Positions 43,217 through 51,784 of a stretch of 64,000 bases of DNA are shown here, piece by piece. A program made the position numbers and the translations under genes. The notes below the pieces were generated by a model. It was given only the letters and a program-made list of their open reading frames with translations, did no database searches and was not told where the DNA came from. This DNA is from Saprospira grandis DSM 2844 (GTDB lineage Bacteria; Bacteroidota; Bacteroidia; Chitinophagales; Saprospiraceae), in NCBI RefSeq assembly GCF_000275825.1, contig NZ_JH719942.1:3264070-3328069 (forward strand), read 5' to 3'. Positions within the stretch are counted from its first letter, which is position 1. Every line of letters begins with the position of its first letter.

Positions 43217-43774
43217 ATGAGTACACCTATTGTAGATGATATAGGGACAAAAAGTCACAAAAAGCTGAATATTATCATTACGGTTATTTCGGTAGTTTTG
43301 CCTTTGGTCGTGGCCCTATTGTTTTCGGTGAAATTAGAGGTCAATTTTCCATTTGATGTGTATTGGCTGCCGGCCATCAATGCGATCCTAAATGGAGGAA
43401 CGGCCATTTTATTGGTTTTGGCCTTAGTAGCGGCCAAACAGCATAAGATCAAGTTGCACAGCCAAATGATTTATGCGGCTATGGGCATGTCTTTTGTCTT
43501 TCTCTTGGTCTATGTTTTATATCATGTGACTACGGGCCACACAAAGTTTGGGGGCACGGGCACGGAAAAGCTAATTTATTTGTTACTTTTATTTAGCCAT
43601 ATTGCGCTAGCGGCTATTCAGGCACCCTTGGTCTTATTTGCCTTTTTGTATGGTTATACGGGGCAGATTGATCGCCACAAGCGTTTGGTAAAATTTAGCT
43701 ATCCGGTTTGGTTGTATGTTTCTGTGACCGGGGTCATTTGCTATTATATGATTGCGCCTTATTATCCAGCCTAA
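43217..43774 (+). CDS. DUF420 membrane protein, cytochrome-oxidase-assembly type
   Basis: A 185-residue polytopic membrane protein with five hydrophobic helices and the DUF420 landmarks: YWLPAINAILNGGTAILLVL, the His-containing HKIKLHSQMIYAAM, LYHVTTGHTKFGGTG and WLYVSVTGVICYYMI. DUF420 proteins (CtaM in Gram-positive bacteria) help mature haem-copper oxidases. It lies 30 nt after the SCO-like gene and 12 nt before the small CPMC protein, and the three form an operon. The role is by family and context. Confidence 0.9.
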   Translation: MSTPIVDDIGTKSHKKLNIIITVISVVLPLVVALLFSVKLEVNFPFDVYWLPAINAILNGGTAILLVLALVAAKQHKIKLHSQMIYAAMGMSFVFLLVYVLYHVTTGHTKFGGTGTEKLIYLLLLFSHIALAAIQAPLVLFAFLYGYTGQIDRHKRLVKFSYPVWLYVSVTGVICYYMIAPYYPA

Positions 43775-43786
43775 ATTCTATGCTCT

Positions 43787-44083
43787 ATGAAAGCGATAAA
43801 AAAATATTTGTATCTATTTAGTTTAGCCTTATCCCTGTTTTTGGTGGTGGCTCCTCAGCAGGAGTTGGCCGCACAATGTCCTATGTGCCGGATGTCGGCA
43901 GAAGCTGACCTGAAGTCAGGAGGAACCAAAGCCAAGGGCTTGAACAATGGTATTTTATATATGCTCATTTTGCCTTATATCTTGATGGGGACCATTGGCT
44001 TTATTTGGTACCGCAACCAGCGGCAGGTAGGGCAGCAGCAGCAATTTAAGGATTTGCGCCTGCTTTTAGAGCCTTTAGATTAA
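43787..44083 (+). CDS. Small membrane protein with N-terminal CPMC motif
   Basis: A 98-residue protein: signal peptide (residues 1-30), a short mature start with AAQCPMCRMSAEADLKSGG, one transmembrane helix near residues 62-80 (YMLILPYILMGTIGFIWY) and a short cytoplasmic tail. The CPMC motif resembles a thiol or metal-binding site and would lie in the periplasm right after the signal cleavage. Together with the DUF420 and cysteine-less SCO-like neighbours it could supply the missing thiol function for copper delivery. This is inference; the family is unnamed to me. Confidence 0.7.
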   Translation: MKAIKKYLYLFSLALSLFLVVAPQQELAAQCPMCRMSAEADLKSGGTKAKGLNNGILYMLILPYILMGTIGFIWYRNQRQVGQQQQFKDLRLLLEPLD

Positions 44084-44105
44084 ATTGAATAAGCGTTTAA
44101 AGTTT

Positions 44106-44140
44106 GGCCCAGTTTTCGATTGAAAACTGGGCTTTTTTCA
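44106..44140 (+). terminator. Intrinsic terminator after SCO/DUF420 operon
   Basis: Stem GGCCCAGTTTTC with loop GATT, arm GAAAACTGGGCT, then six T. It ends 8 nt before the next ATG. Confidence 0.88.
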
Positions 44141-44147
44141 TTTTTCA

Positions 44148-44960
44148 ATGGCTTTTATGCAAACGTTTTCTATTTCGGCTTCGGTCCTTAATTTTAGCCC
44201 AGAGGTGGCTGATCATTTTAATAAATTGGGTATTGGCGTAGAGCTTTCGGCTTTTTCGCTGCCCTATAATTTAGCTGCCGATCGGCTGTTGCCTTTAGTG
44301 GATCAGACGGCCAAGTTGTTGGCCAACTTTAAGGGGGCGGTAAGTATGCATGGGCCATTTTTCGATATGAATCCTATGGCTAGAGATCCCTGGATTTTGG
44401 AGGTTTGCCAGAAGCGGATGCTGCAAAGTTTGGAGTTAGCGGATCGTTTGGGGGCTCGTCAATTGGTTTTTCACGCCAATTATGTTCCGCATCGGGCCAA
44501 GGAGCACGACCGCATTTTTGTAGAGAAGCAGCTCGATTATTGGCCTGCTATTGTTCGGGCGGCGGAGCGATATGATATTCGAGTTTTGCTAGAAAATACC
44601 CGAGAGCATAGCCCAAAGCTGTTATATGATATTTTGGCGCCTATCAATTCTTCGCATTTTAAGGCTTGCCTAGATACTGGGCATACGCATTGTTTTACCA
44701 ACTCTAAGCTTCCGCTAAAAGATTGGCTTTTGGGCCTAGGCGAGCAGCTGGCCTATGTGCATTTGCATGCCAATCATGGCGAGCGCGATGAGCATTTGGC
44801 TTATACGGATGGCAATCAGGATTTTTCTGGCTTTTTTGAGGGCTTGCAAGCACTGCCCGAATGGCCCGATTTGATTATTGAGGTAAAAACGCGAACGGCT
44901 TTTTTACGCTCTTTGGGGGCTTTGCAGCGGGCGGGCCTTTTAGCTCCAGCTTATGTCTAA
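44148..44960 (+). CDS. Sugar-phosphate isomerase/epimerase-like TIM-barrel protein
   Basis: A 270-residue protein of the xylose-isomerase-like TIM-barrel superfamily. Metal-binding candidates lie in SMHGPFFDM, VFHANYVPH, LLENTREHSP (Glu), CLDTGHTHCF (Asp/His), VHLHANHGERDEHL and IIEVKT. Members isomerise or cleave sugars and polyols or repair DNA (endonuclease IV); the substrate is unclear. ATG 44148 is used; ATG 44157 is an alternative (MQTFSISASV). It starts right after the previous operon's terminator; its promoter is not visible. Confidence 0.8.
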   Translation: MAFMQTFSISASVLNFSPEVADHFNKLGIGVELSAFSLPYNLAADRLLPLVDQTAKLLANFKGAVSMHGPFFDMNPMARDPWILEVCQKRMLQSLELADRLGARQLVFHANYVPHRAKEHDRIFVEKQLDYWPAIVRAAERYDIRVLLENTREHSPKLLYDILAPINSSHFKACLDTGHTHCFTNSKLPLKDWLLGLGEQLAYVHLHANHGERDEHLAYTDGNQDFSGFFEGLQALPEWPDLIIEVKTRTAFLRSLGALQRAGLLAPAYV

Positions 44961-44982
44961 TTTTTTATAAAAGTAGCTAGAT

Positions 44983-45130
44983 TTGGGGCCCGCGGCCAGC
45001 AAAGCTGGCCGCCGCTATGCTGCGCCGCTCGCAGGTCTGCTCGGCCCTGCGTCGCTTTGCTCCTTGGTCTGGCCCTTCGGGCCACGGCTGCGCAGCGCTG
45101 GGCCTTCAGCGGCCCTTCGGGCCTTCGCAA
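44983..45130 (+). repeat. Palindromic mosaic element 15
   Basis: Plus orientation with GGGGCCCGCGGCC head. Stems GGCCAGC-aaa-GCTGGCC, core GCAGGTCTGCTCGGCCCTGC, imperfect variable stem GTCGCtttgctCCT, GGCCC-ttc-GGGCC, tail CGCAGCGCTGGGCC. The 339-bp gap ends with a bidirectional terminator. Confidence 0.82.
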
Positions 45131-45261
45131 AAGCGGTATTCCTCGCTTCGCTCCTCATCCGTAGTCACGACCCCGCCCACCCGCCCCTCCAATGGATTCC
45201 CTAAGGAATCCATTGGGGGCTTGTTTGCGGGAGCCATTTAAAATGTTCTCTATAGCCCCCA

Positions 45262-45299
45262 AAAAAAGAGCAAACCCTAAGGTTTGCTCTTTTTTTTCA
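45262..45299. terminator. Bidirectional intrinsic terminator
   Basis: Stem AAAAGAGCAAACC with loop CTAA and T8 on one side, A7 on the other. It ends the minus-strand gene at 45300 and could stop read-through from the plus strand. Confidence 0.88.
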
Positions 45300-45989
45300 T
45301 TACTTCAACTTTCGCCCTTGGGGGTCAATCAACTTTCGTCTTTTGATGGTCCAACTTTGGGGCTTAAGGTAGGCATATTGTTTAGAGGGCGACAGCCGGA
45401 AGCTAAACTCAAAATGCTTATGGTGTTTATTTTTTTTGGGGTAGAAAAAACTGCTTTGCCCGTTAATTTGCAATTCCACTTGGGCCAGATTTTCGCCTTT
45501 GGGGAGCTTACAATTATAATAGAGGGGGGCATAAGTTTTGGCTAGCTCTTCTCGTTCTTCAGCCGTCCCTGCTCTTCGGATTTTACCTCTTTCCTCAATG
45601 CTGGCCAGCAGTTTATCTTGGTCTTGGCGGCAATAAAAGCTATCATTAACAATCAGGCTACCAATTTCTTTGGGGGCGGCTTGGGCCGAAAGCGCATTGA
45701 TACAAAGCGATAAGTTTTGGGGACCATGGCTTAGAGAATCTGATTGGACCAAAAAGCTATCAATCTGATAGTCAGATTGTAAAAATAGCTTGTCTCCCCG
45801 GGCCTTCCAGTTACCCTCGGCGCTCAATCTGGCCCATTTCTCAATGCGAACATATTCAAATCTTCCCTTTTCTTTTAAAGAAAGTTGGATTTCTATATCC
45901 TTATCCTTATATATATAAGTACCTTCTTGAGCCCAAAGGGAGGAGAGGGGAATAAAAAGTAGGGGCAAGATCCAGAAAAATTTTTGCAT
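45300..45989 (-). CDS. Hypothetical exported protein
   Basis: A 229-residue protein with a signal peptide (residues 1-20, FFWILPLLFIPLSSLWAQ) and no lipobox. The mature part starts EGTYIYKDKDIEIQLSLKE, is beta-rich, has three cysteines (LSLCINAL, DSFYCRQD, YYNCKLPK) and ends with a basic cluster (RRKLIDPQGRKLK). Not recognised. It diverges from the nuclease-like gene at 46047 with 57 nt between. Confidence 0.72.
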   Translation of the reverse strand: MQKFFWILPLLFIPLSSLWAQEGTYIYKDKDIEIQLSLKEKGRFEYVRIEKWARLSAEGNWKARGDKLFLQSDYQIDSFLVQSDSLSHGPQNLSLCINALSAQAAPKEIGSLIVNDSFYCRQDQDKLLASIEERGKIRRAGTAEEREELAKTYAPLYYNCKLPKGENLAQVELQINGQSSFFYPKKNKHHKHFEFSFRLSPSKQYAYLKPQSWTIKRRKLIDPQGRKLK

Positions 45990-46046
45990 AGTTCTTTTCT
46001 TTGTCGTTTAGAATTGTCATTTATTCTTGCAAAAACTGCGCCCAGC

Positions 46047-46508
46047 ATGAAATCATTAGAGGTCCCTTTACTCGCCTATCAAGAGCGGCTACAAATCCGG
46101 AGCGAGGGAGGACAAAAACAAATATTTGACCCCGTCCGCCGAAAATGGCTGCTCCTACAAGCCGAAGAATGGCTGCGCCAACTTTGGATCCAGTACCTCA
46201 AAACCGAAAAAGCCTACCCCTTTAGCAAAATGCAGGTAGAAAAGGGCTTGGCGGTTTATGGCCAAAAGCGGCGAACAGATTTGCTTTTATTTGATAAAAA
46301 TACGCAGCCCTTGGTCCTCTTTGAGCTCAAGGCGCCAAGCCAAAGCCTAAATGCAGTGGTATTGGACCAAATTATGCGCTACAACAGCAGCCTACAAATG
46401 CCCTACCTCATTATTTCTAATGGGCGGCAAAACTACGGCTTTGTCTGGAACCCCAAATTAAAAGAGTATGAAGTTTTGGGGGAAATCCCATTTTACGCTG
46501 AAATTTAA
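46047..46508 (+). CDS. Stand-alone HsdR N-terminal-like nuclease domain protein
   Basis: A 153-residue protein matching only the N-terminal nuclease part of type I restriction HsdR subunits (HSDR_N_2-like). The PD-(D/E)XK core is KRRTDLLLF (Asp) followed by LVLFELKAPSQ (E-x-K), with VLDQIMRYN and LIISNGRQNYGF after it. It lacks the helicase region, and no hsdM or hsdS lies near. Stand-alone copies are common in Bacteroidota; their role is unknown, and DNA turnover or repair is a guess. The start ATG 46047 gives MKSLEVPLLAYQERLQI. Confidence 0.82.
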   Translation: MKSLEVPLLAYQERLQIRSEGGQKQIFDPVRRKWLLLQAEEWLRQLWIQYLKTEKAYPFSKMQVEKGLAVYGQKRRTDLLLFDKNTQPLVLFELKAPSQSLNAVVLDQIMRYNSSLQMPYLIISNGRQNYGFVWNPKLKEYEVLGEIPFYAEI

Positions 46509-46571
46509 CTAGGAACTTACTATCTTAACTACTTGATTTTGCCCCAACTATTTCTGCTCGAGCAAAGCTGG

Positions 46572-46702
46572 CCCATTTGGCCTAGCGATGTGGAGGGGGG
46601 CGGCGCAGCCGCAGACCCAGCCGCCAAAGGCGGCGCAGGGCCGAGCAGACCTGCGAGCCCCGAAACGTAGCGCCGCAAGGCGAAGCCGCAGCGGAGGCCC
46701 CA
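46572..46702 (-). repeat. Palindromic mosaic element 16
   Basis: Minus orientation, tail GGCCTAGCGATG, stem GGCGGC-gca-GCCGC, variable stem GCCGCC-aaa-GGCGGC, core GGGCCGAGCAGACCTGCGAG, head GCGGAGGCCCC. It lies in the 345-bp gap between nuclease-like gene and glnN; 46703-46853 shows no feature I can name. Confidence 0.85.
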
Positions 46703-46853
46703 AAAAAAGAAAAAACAGCTAACAATAAAAAAGAGTAACTTTTAATCAAAAATGAGGGGAGAGCAGTTCCCAAGCTCCATCAGGAACTCAGAAAAGCATT
46801 TTCGATGGACCAAGAGAGCCCGTTTGACCCTGTAAATTTAGCACTCTATTATT

Positions 46854-49034
46854 ATGAGTAAATCCATGCGTTTTTCCGCATTAGAAAGTCTGCTAGCCCG
46901 CGAAAATACCCCCGTACAAACGCCTAGCAGCCGTATTTCAGACTATTTTGCTAGCCAGGTTTTTGGCAAAAAAGCCATGCAAGAATTTTTGCCAGCCCGG
47001 ATTTACAAACAAGTCATCCAAACTATTGAATCTGGGGAAAACCTAGACCGTGAAACTGCCGACCACATTGCCGACGCAATGCGCAATTGGGCCAGTTCTA
47101 AAGGCGTGACGCATTATGCACACTGGTTTCAACCCCTTACTGGCCGAACGGCTGAAAAACACGACTCTTTCTTTACTTTAGATGGCCAAGGCGCCGCTAT
47201 TGAAGAGTTTAGAGGCGAGGCGCTTGTCCAACAAGAACCCGATGGCTCTAGCTTCCCCGGCGGAGGCTTGCGCTCTACTTTTGAGGCTCGTGGATATACC
47301 GCCTGGGATCCCAGTTCTCCCGCTTTTATTTTAGAGGTAGGAGATGATAAGACACTTTGTATTCCAACTATTTTTGTCACCTATGGGGGGCAATCACTAG
47401 ACTATAAATTGCCTTTGCTCAAATCGCAATCTTGCTTAGAAAAGGCGGCGGTAAAGGTGTGTCAGCTTTTTGATCCTGCCGTACAAAAGGTCTATGCCAC
47501 CTTGGGCTGGGAGCAAGAGTATTTTTTGATCGATGAGGCACTTTATGAGGCTCGTCCCGATTTGCGCTTTACGGGCCGCACGCTTTTGGGCCGTTCGGCG
47601 CCCAAGGGGCAGCAATTAGATGACCACTATTTTGGTTCTATTCCAGAGCGAGCCTATGCTTATATGCGTGATTTGGAGGTAGAATGCCATAAATTGGGGA
47701 TTCCCGTGCGCACTCGCCACAATGAGGTGGCCCCTTCTCAGTATGAGTTGGCTCCTCAATATGAGGAAATCAATGTGGCGGTAGACCACAACCAATTGTT
47801 GATGGATTTGATGGACCGCATTGCGCGCCGACACAAGCTTCGTGTGCTTTTGCATGAAAAACCCTATGCCAATGTGAATGGCTCGGGCAAGCACAACAAC
47901 TGGTCTATTGCTACAGATACGGGCAAAAACCTCTTGTCTCCTGGCAAAAATCCTGGCAAAAACCTACAGTTTCTGGCCTTTTTCGTCAATACCATTCGGG
48001 CTGTATATGAGCATGCAGATTTGTTGCGGGCCAGTATTGCCTCTGCTTCTAACGACCACCGATTGGGCGCCAATGAAGCGCCTCCCGCTATTATTTCCGT
48101 CTTCATTGGAGAGGCCTTAACTAAGGTTTTAGATGCCATTGAAGAGGGCGATAGCACCGAGGCCGAAGTGAGTCGGGTGTTCTCTTTGCTGAGCAAAATT
48201 CCAGATCTAGAAAAGGATAATACCGACCGCAACCGAACTTCTCCCTTTGCCTTTACTGGAAACAAATTTGAGATTCGGATGGTAGGCTCTACGGCCAACT
48301 GTGCCGGCCCAATGACCATTATGAATAGCATTATGGGCCAGCAGTTAGAAAACTTCTATGCGGATGTGGCTAGCCTAAAAGCAGCGGGACAATCGCAGCA
48401 GTCGGCTATTTTGCAAGTCATCAAGCGCTACATTATTGAGTCGAAACCTATCCGTTTTGAAGGCGATAACTATAGCGATGAATGGAAAGAAGAGGCAAAA
48501 AGTCGGGGGTTGAATAACTTTATGACCACTCCAGAAGCCCTTACTGCTTATGCTACCGATAAGGCCAAGGCGCTATTTACCAGCACCAAGGTACTTTCTG
48601 AAGAAGAGTTGGCCGCCCATTTGGAGGTCCGCTTAGAAAGCTATGCCTTGCAACTGCAAATTGAATCGAGAATTTTGGCCGAAATGGTGGTGAATCAAGT
48701 GATTCCCGCTGCCGTTCGCTACCAAAATAGCTTGGCCCAAAATGCCTTACAGCTCAAACAATTGGGCTTAGAGGAAAGTAGCTATGCCGCTCAAAAAGAG
48801 TTGCTCGCCGAGCTTTCAGAGGGAATTTCGGCCCTGAAAACAAAGGCCTATGCCATGAAGCAACTTCGTGTGCAAGCAGGCCAACTAGAGGCCGAAGAAA
48901 TGGCCCATACTTATTGTAATGAGGTAAAACCTTTGATGGATGAAATCCGTGTGGTTTCTGATCAGTTAGAAGGTTTGGTTGATGATCAAGAATGGCCTTT
49001 CTTGAAATATCGCGAAATGATGTTTATGAGCTAA
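46854..49034 (+). CDS. glnN: Glutamine synthetase type III
   Basis: A 726-residue glutamine synthetase of the GSIII family, making glutamine from glutamate, ammonia and ATP. Seen are the N-terminal GSIII domain (YFASQVFGKKAMQEFLP), the catalytic Glu of GWEQEYFLID, RHNEVAPSQYELAP (metal ligands), the signature VNGSGKHNNWSIAT, SASNDHRLGANEAPP and NRTSPFAFTGNKFEIRMVG. Length and order are typical of the Bacteroides/cyanobacterial type, which forms dodecamers and is not adenylylated. The C-terminal 150 residues are helical. It is monocistronic after element 16 and closed by a terminator. Confidence 0.98.
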   Translation: MSKSMRFSALESLLARENTPVQTPSSRISDYFASQVFGKKAMQEFLPARIYKQVIQTIESGENLDRETADHIADAMRNWASSKGVTHYAHWFQPLTGRTAEKHDSFFTLDGQGAAIEEFRGEALVQQEPDGSSFPGGGLRSTFEARGYTAWDPSSPAFILEVGDDKTLCIPTIFVTYGGQSLDYKLPLLKSQSCLEKAAVKVCQLFDPAVQKVYATLGWEQEYFLIDEALYEARPDLRFTGRTLLGRSAPKGQQLDDHYFGSIPERAYAYMRDLEVECHKLGIPVRTRHNEVAPSQYELAPQYEEINVAVDHNQLLMDLMDRIARRHKLRVLLHEKPYANVNGSGKHNNWSIATDTGKNLLSPGKNPGKNLQFLAFFVNTIRAVYEHADLLRASIASASNDHRLGANEAPPAIISVFIGEALTKVLDAIEEGDSTEAEVSRVFSLLSKIPDLEKDNTDRNRTSPFAFTGNKFEIRMVGSTANCAGPMTIMNSIMGQQLENFYADVASLKAAGQSQQSAILQVIKRYIIESKPIRFEGDNYSDEWKEEAKSRGLNNFMTTPEALTAYATDKAKALFTSTKVLSEEELAAHLEVRLESYALQLQIESRILAEMVVNQVIPAAVRYQNSLAQNALQLKQLGLEESSYAAQKELLAELSEGISALKTKAYAMKQLRVQAGQLEAEEMAHTYCNEVKPLMDEIRVVSDQLEGLVDDQEWPFLKYREMMFMS

Positions 49035-49054
49035 AACTCGTAAATAGGCCAAAA

Positions 49055-49088
49055 AAAAGCGGATCCACTTCAGTGGATCCGCTTTTTG
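49055..49088 (+). terminator. Intrinsic terminator after glnN
   Basis: Stem AAGCGGATCCACT, loop TCA, perfect complementary arm, then T5. Also flanked by A8 on the left, so it may serve rnz on the minus strand. Confidence 0.9.
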
Positions 49089-49090
49089 CT

Positions 49091-50005
49091 TTAAACGCTA
49101 TAGGTTTTGCCTTCTTCGGCAGCAGCCGTTTCGGCAAATTCGCTTTGGGCTTCTTCTAAAAGCACTTTTTTATCTTGGTAGCGAGTAGAAAAATGCCCAA
49201 TCAATAGCTTTTTGACCTGGGCCAATTTGGCCATTTCTCCAGCCTGCTTGGCGGTGCTATGTCCCGTCTTTTTTGCATTCTCCAATAAATTATGCAAAAA
49301 TGTAGCCTCATGATACAGCAAATCTACGCCCCGAATGAGCTCCGCCAAAGGCGGATGAAAAGCCGTATCAGAACAATAAGCATAAGTACGGGGCGGGGGA
49401 GGAGGCGTGCATAATTCTTCATGCGGCCAAAATTTACCCTCGGCATCGGTAAATCCTCCACCCGCTTTAATAGCTGGAATCTGCCGAAAGGGAATCTCCA
49501 ACTCTAAAATCCGATCCTTACGCATATTCGGATGCGCCGGCTTTTCCTTAAAAAGAAAACCCTGACAAGCCACCCGATGCGCCAAAGGCAAACTAAAAAC
49601 CTGAAAACTAGGGCTGTCGAGTAAAAGCTCCGATCGCTCCGAATCACATTCCCGAATTTCCAAAGGATAACTCAAGTAAGCATTCATTAGGCGCATTTGG
49701 ACCTCCACCCACTCCCGAATCCCTTTGGGGCCATACAGCCGCAGCTTCTTTTTTCGCTGATTCAAGCCAAAAGACATCAATAAACCCATTAAGCCCAAAA
49801 CATGATCTCCATGCAAATGACTAATGAAAATATCCTTAATCTGAAAGGCCTTCAGCTGATAACGCTGCACCGAAATCTGACAACCCTCCCCACAATCAAT
49901 CAGGCAATAATGCTCCCGAATATTCAAAAATTGGGCAGAGGTAAAACTATTATAAGTAGGTAGGGCCGCATTGCTGCCCAAAATGCTCACTTCAAAACGC
50001 ATCAT
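49091..50005 (-). CDS. rnz: Ribonuclease Z
   Basis: A 304-residue metallo-beta-lactamase nuclease that trims the 3' end of tRNA precursors. The zinc motif is SHLHGDHVLGLMGLL; further ligands lie in CSDTAFHPPL (Asp), YHEATFLH (His) and IGHFSTRY (His). The N-terminus VSILGSNAALPTYN and DCGEGCQISVQRY are typical. The exosite insert is shorter than in E. coli. The first ATG overlaps the TAA of the STAS gene by 1 nt (TAATG), so translation was coupled to it; this upstream gene is now broken by an insertion element, which may reduce rnz expression or make it depend on the internal remnant. Confidence 0.95.
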   Translation of the reverse strand: MMRFEVSILGSNAALPTYNSFTSAQFLNIREHYCLIDCGEGCQISVQRYQLKAFQIKDIFISHLHGDHVLGLMGLLMSFGLNQRKKKLRLYGPKGIREWVEVQMRLMNAYLSYPLEIRECDSERSELLLDSPSFQVFSLPLAHRVACQGFLFKEKPAHPNMRKDRILELEIPFRQIPAIKAGGGFTDAEGKFWPHEELCTPPPPPRTYAYCSDTAFHPPLAELIRGVDLLYHEATFLHNLLENAKKTGHSTAKQAGEMAKLAQVKKLLIGHFSTRYQDKKVLLEEAQSEFAETAAAEEGKTYSV

Positions 50006-50300
50006 TATACTTCGTCTTCTTCTGCTGGCGTTTCATTTTCTAACTGAGAACGCAGGGCCTGCATCATTACCCATTTTACAGCCTGTTCCAAATTCTCCTT
50101 AATGTCCAAAACGCTATCTAAACGCGAAATGCTAATCAAGGTTTTTACACTGGGGTGCTCTACGCCCGTAAGCACAAACTGCCCCCCCTCTTCCGTCCAC
50201 AAACGGTTGCCTGTCAAAATGGCACTCAATCCAGACGAATCGACATACTTCACTGCCGACAAATCCAAGATCAAATTTTTGTTTCCGGCATTCTTCAACA

Positions 50301-51230
50301 GAGTTTGTTTAAAAATTTCGTTTTAGGAAAATAAGTATAAAGGCTAAATAGTGTAGACTCGCCCAGTTGTCGGCTTTTCTTTCAAAACGAATGAGTAAAA
50401 TTTTGAATGCGTCAATCCATGCGTTAGTTCGCTCAACAGAAAAGCGTTCTTTGTAAAGTTCCTCATCTATAATATCTTGATAATAAGCTTTTTTTCTATT
50501 TCTTTTGTTGTGGTCAATATTAGGGATAATGCCCATTTTTTGGCAGTTTTCTCTAAGTTTTTTGCTATCAAACCCTGCATCAGCATTCATAAATAAACCA
50601 TCAGGAGAGATGTCTGAAAGCTGCAGATCGGCAAGCATTTTTTGGAAATGACTCTCGATTTCAAACAAATCATTATGGTTTCCCGCAAAAGGCGGAGACA
50701 TAGCGATTGGCAGCCCATTTTTATCTGTGAGAAAGAGAGCATTTGTGGTTTTGGACTTTTTTCGGCCCTGATAACCCACAGCTTCGCCCCCTCTTTTCGC
50801 TGGGGTATGACTTCCGTCAAGCTGTATACTAGATAAATCTAAACAAGATTTTTCATGGGCTAGAAATTGGATCCACACTTTTTGCCAAATACCAGACTCG
50901 GACCAGCTATTGAAGTAGTAATATACTGTTTGCCAGCAAATTAGAACTTCGTCAAAAAAAGATTGTATCGGTAATTCTCTCCACTGACAACCTGTTTTAA
51001 GCCTATAAATTATCGCTTTAACAATTTGCCACAGAGGCGCTTTGGTTTTTCGAGCCAATTTTTTTTCGGGAAAAAATGCTAATATTTTTTCCGTAATAAA
51101 TTCTTTTGATAAATTCACAACCATGTTGCAAAGCCTTTTTTTGTTTTTGTCGTAATCAACAATAATAAGCGCTTTGCAGCATTTTTTTTTGCCTTAGTCT
51201 AGCTGCTGACTAAAAAATTTAAACAAGCTC
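50301..51230 (-). mobile_element. IS5-like insertion sequence, 930 bp
   Basis: Complete single-ORF element with terminal inverted repeats GAGTTTGTTTAAA (50301-50313) and the complement of GAGCTTGTTTAAA (51218-51230), 12 of 13 matching. Target duplication ACA on both sides. It carries one transposase whose stop codon lies inside the terminal repeat. Insertion is recent since the broken host gene has no further lesions. Confidence 0.95.
50309..51124 (-). CDS. IS5-family DDE transposase
   Basis: A 271-residue transposase. The N-terminal DUF4096-like region has ARKTKAPLWQIVKAIIYRL and TGCQWRELP; the DDE centre has Asp in IQLDGSHTPAKRGGEAVGYQ, Asp in FMNADAGFDSKKLR and Glu in ERFSVERTNAWIDAFK. 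The frame is intact from ATG 51124 to TAA 50309, so the element is likely active. It is inserted in the STAS gene upstream of rnz, in the same orientation as the broken gene. Confidence 0.95.
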   Translation of the reverse strand: MVVNLSKEFITEKILAFFPEKKLARKTKAPLWQIVKAIIYRLKTGCQWRELPIQSFFDEVLICWQTVYYYFNSWSESGIWQKVWIQFLAHEKSCLDLSSIQLDGSHTPAKRGGEAVGYQGRKKSKTTNALFLTDKNGLPIAMSPPFAGNHNDLFEIESHFQKMLADLQLSDISPDGLFMNADAGFDSKKLRENCQKMGIIPNIDHNKRNRKKAYYQDIIDEELYKERFSVERTNAWIDAFKILLIRFERKADNWASLHYLAFILIFLKRNF

Positions 51231-51445
51231 ACAGAATCAATTCCGATTTTAGTTCAGGGGCTTTCAAAGAATTCAAATTTTCCTCCTGAAGGCTGACTAG
51301 AGCGTACTCTTCTGACTTTTCTACTGCGTATTTCATGGTCTATTTTCTTTTCTGGTTCTATTCAATATTAGGGCCTTTTCTATAAAAATCTAGCCATTTT
51401 TGGCCATTATGGACCCTTTTTTGTCTTTTCTGCTTTTAAGGATTT

Positions 51446-51590
51446 GGGGCCTCCGCTGCGGCTTCGCCTTGCGGCGCTACGTTTCGCAGCTCGCTATTCG
51501 CTCGGCCCTTCGCCGCTTTCAGCGGCTCGGTCTGGCCTAACGGCCACTGCTGCACATCGCTAGGCCTGCGGCGGCTTCGCCGCCTGCAAA
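51446..51590 (+). repeat. Palindromic mosaic element 17
   Basis: Plus orientation, GGCCTCCGC head. Core CAGCTCGCTATTCGCTCGGC, variable stem GCCGCT-ttc-AGCGGC, GGCC-taac-GGCC, tail CATCGCTAGGCC, and final GGCGGC-ttc-GCCGCC. It lies in the 448-bp divergent gap upstream of clpC; the rest of the gap is AT-rich with no feature I can name. Confidence 0.85.
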
Positions 51591-51784
51591 ACCCCCAAAA
51601 AGGACCAAAGCTCTCAAAAGTATAGGGCCTAAAATAAAAATAAATTCTTTCGATTTCAGAAAATAATCTTTAATATTGGACAGTCAAGACAGATGGCCAA
51701 ATCTTTTTAAAGCAGCTTGCGTTTATAAAAGTGAGGCCAATTGCCCTTATACACCCAATTTTAGAAAATAACCTTAGTTTGAAT

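Larger units (their letters stand above)
50005..51336 (-). pseudogene. STAS-domain protein interrupted by IS5-like element
   Basis: A STAS anti-anti-sigma-like gene cut in two. The 5' part runs from ATG 51336 to 51231 (MKYAVEKSEEYALVSL...). The 3' part lies at 50300-50005 with the STAS signature VKYVDSSGLSAILTGN, then VLTGVEHPSVKTLI. The inserted element spans 50301-51230 with the 3-bp duplication ACA at 50298-50300 and 51231-51233. Removing it with one ACA joins 106 and 293 nt, 133 codons, giving an intact 132-residue protein (joint ELILLKNAGNKN). The stop overlaps the rnz start. The remnant from TTG 50298 could still be translated but lacks the first strands. Confidence 0.95.

Noticed and set aside
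50005-50298. Complete short STAS protein starting at TTG 50298
   Set aside because: The TTG lies within the target duplication of the insertion element and the missing N-terminal strands are found intact on the other side, so this is a gene fragment.
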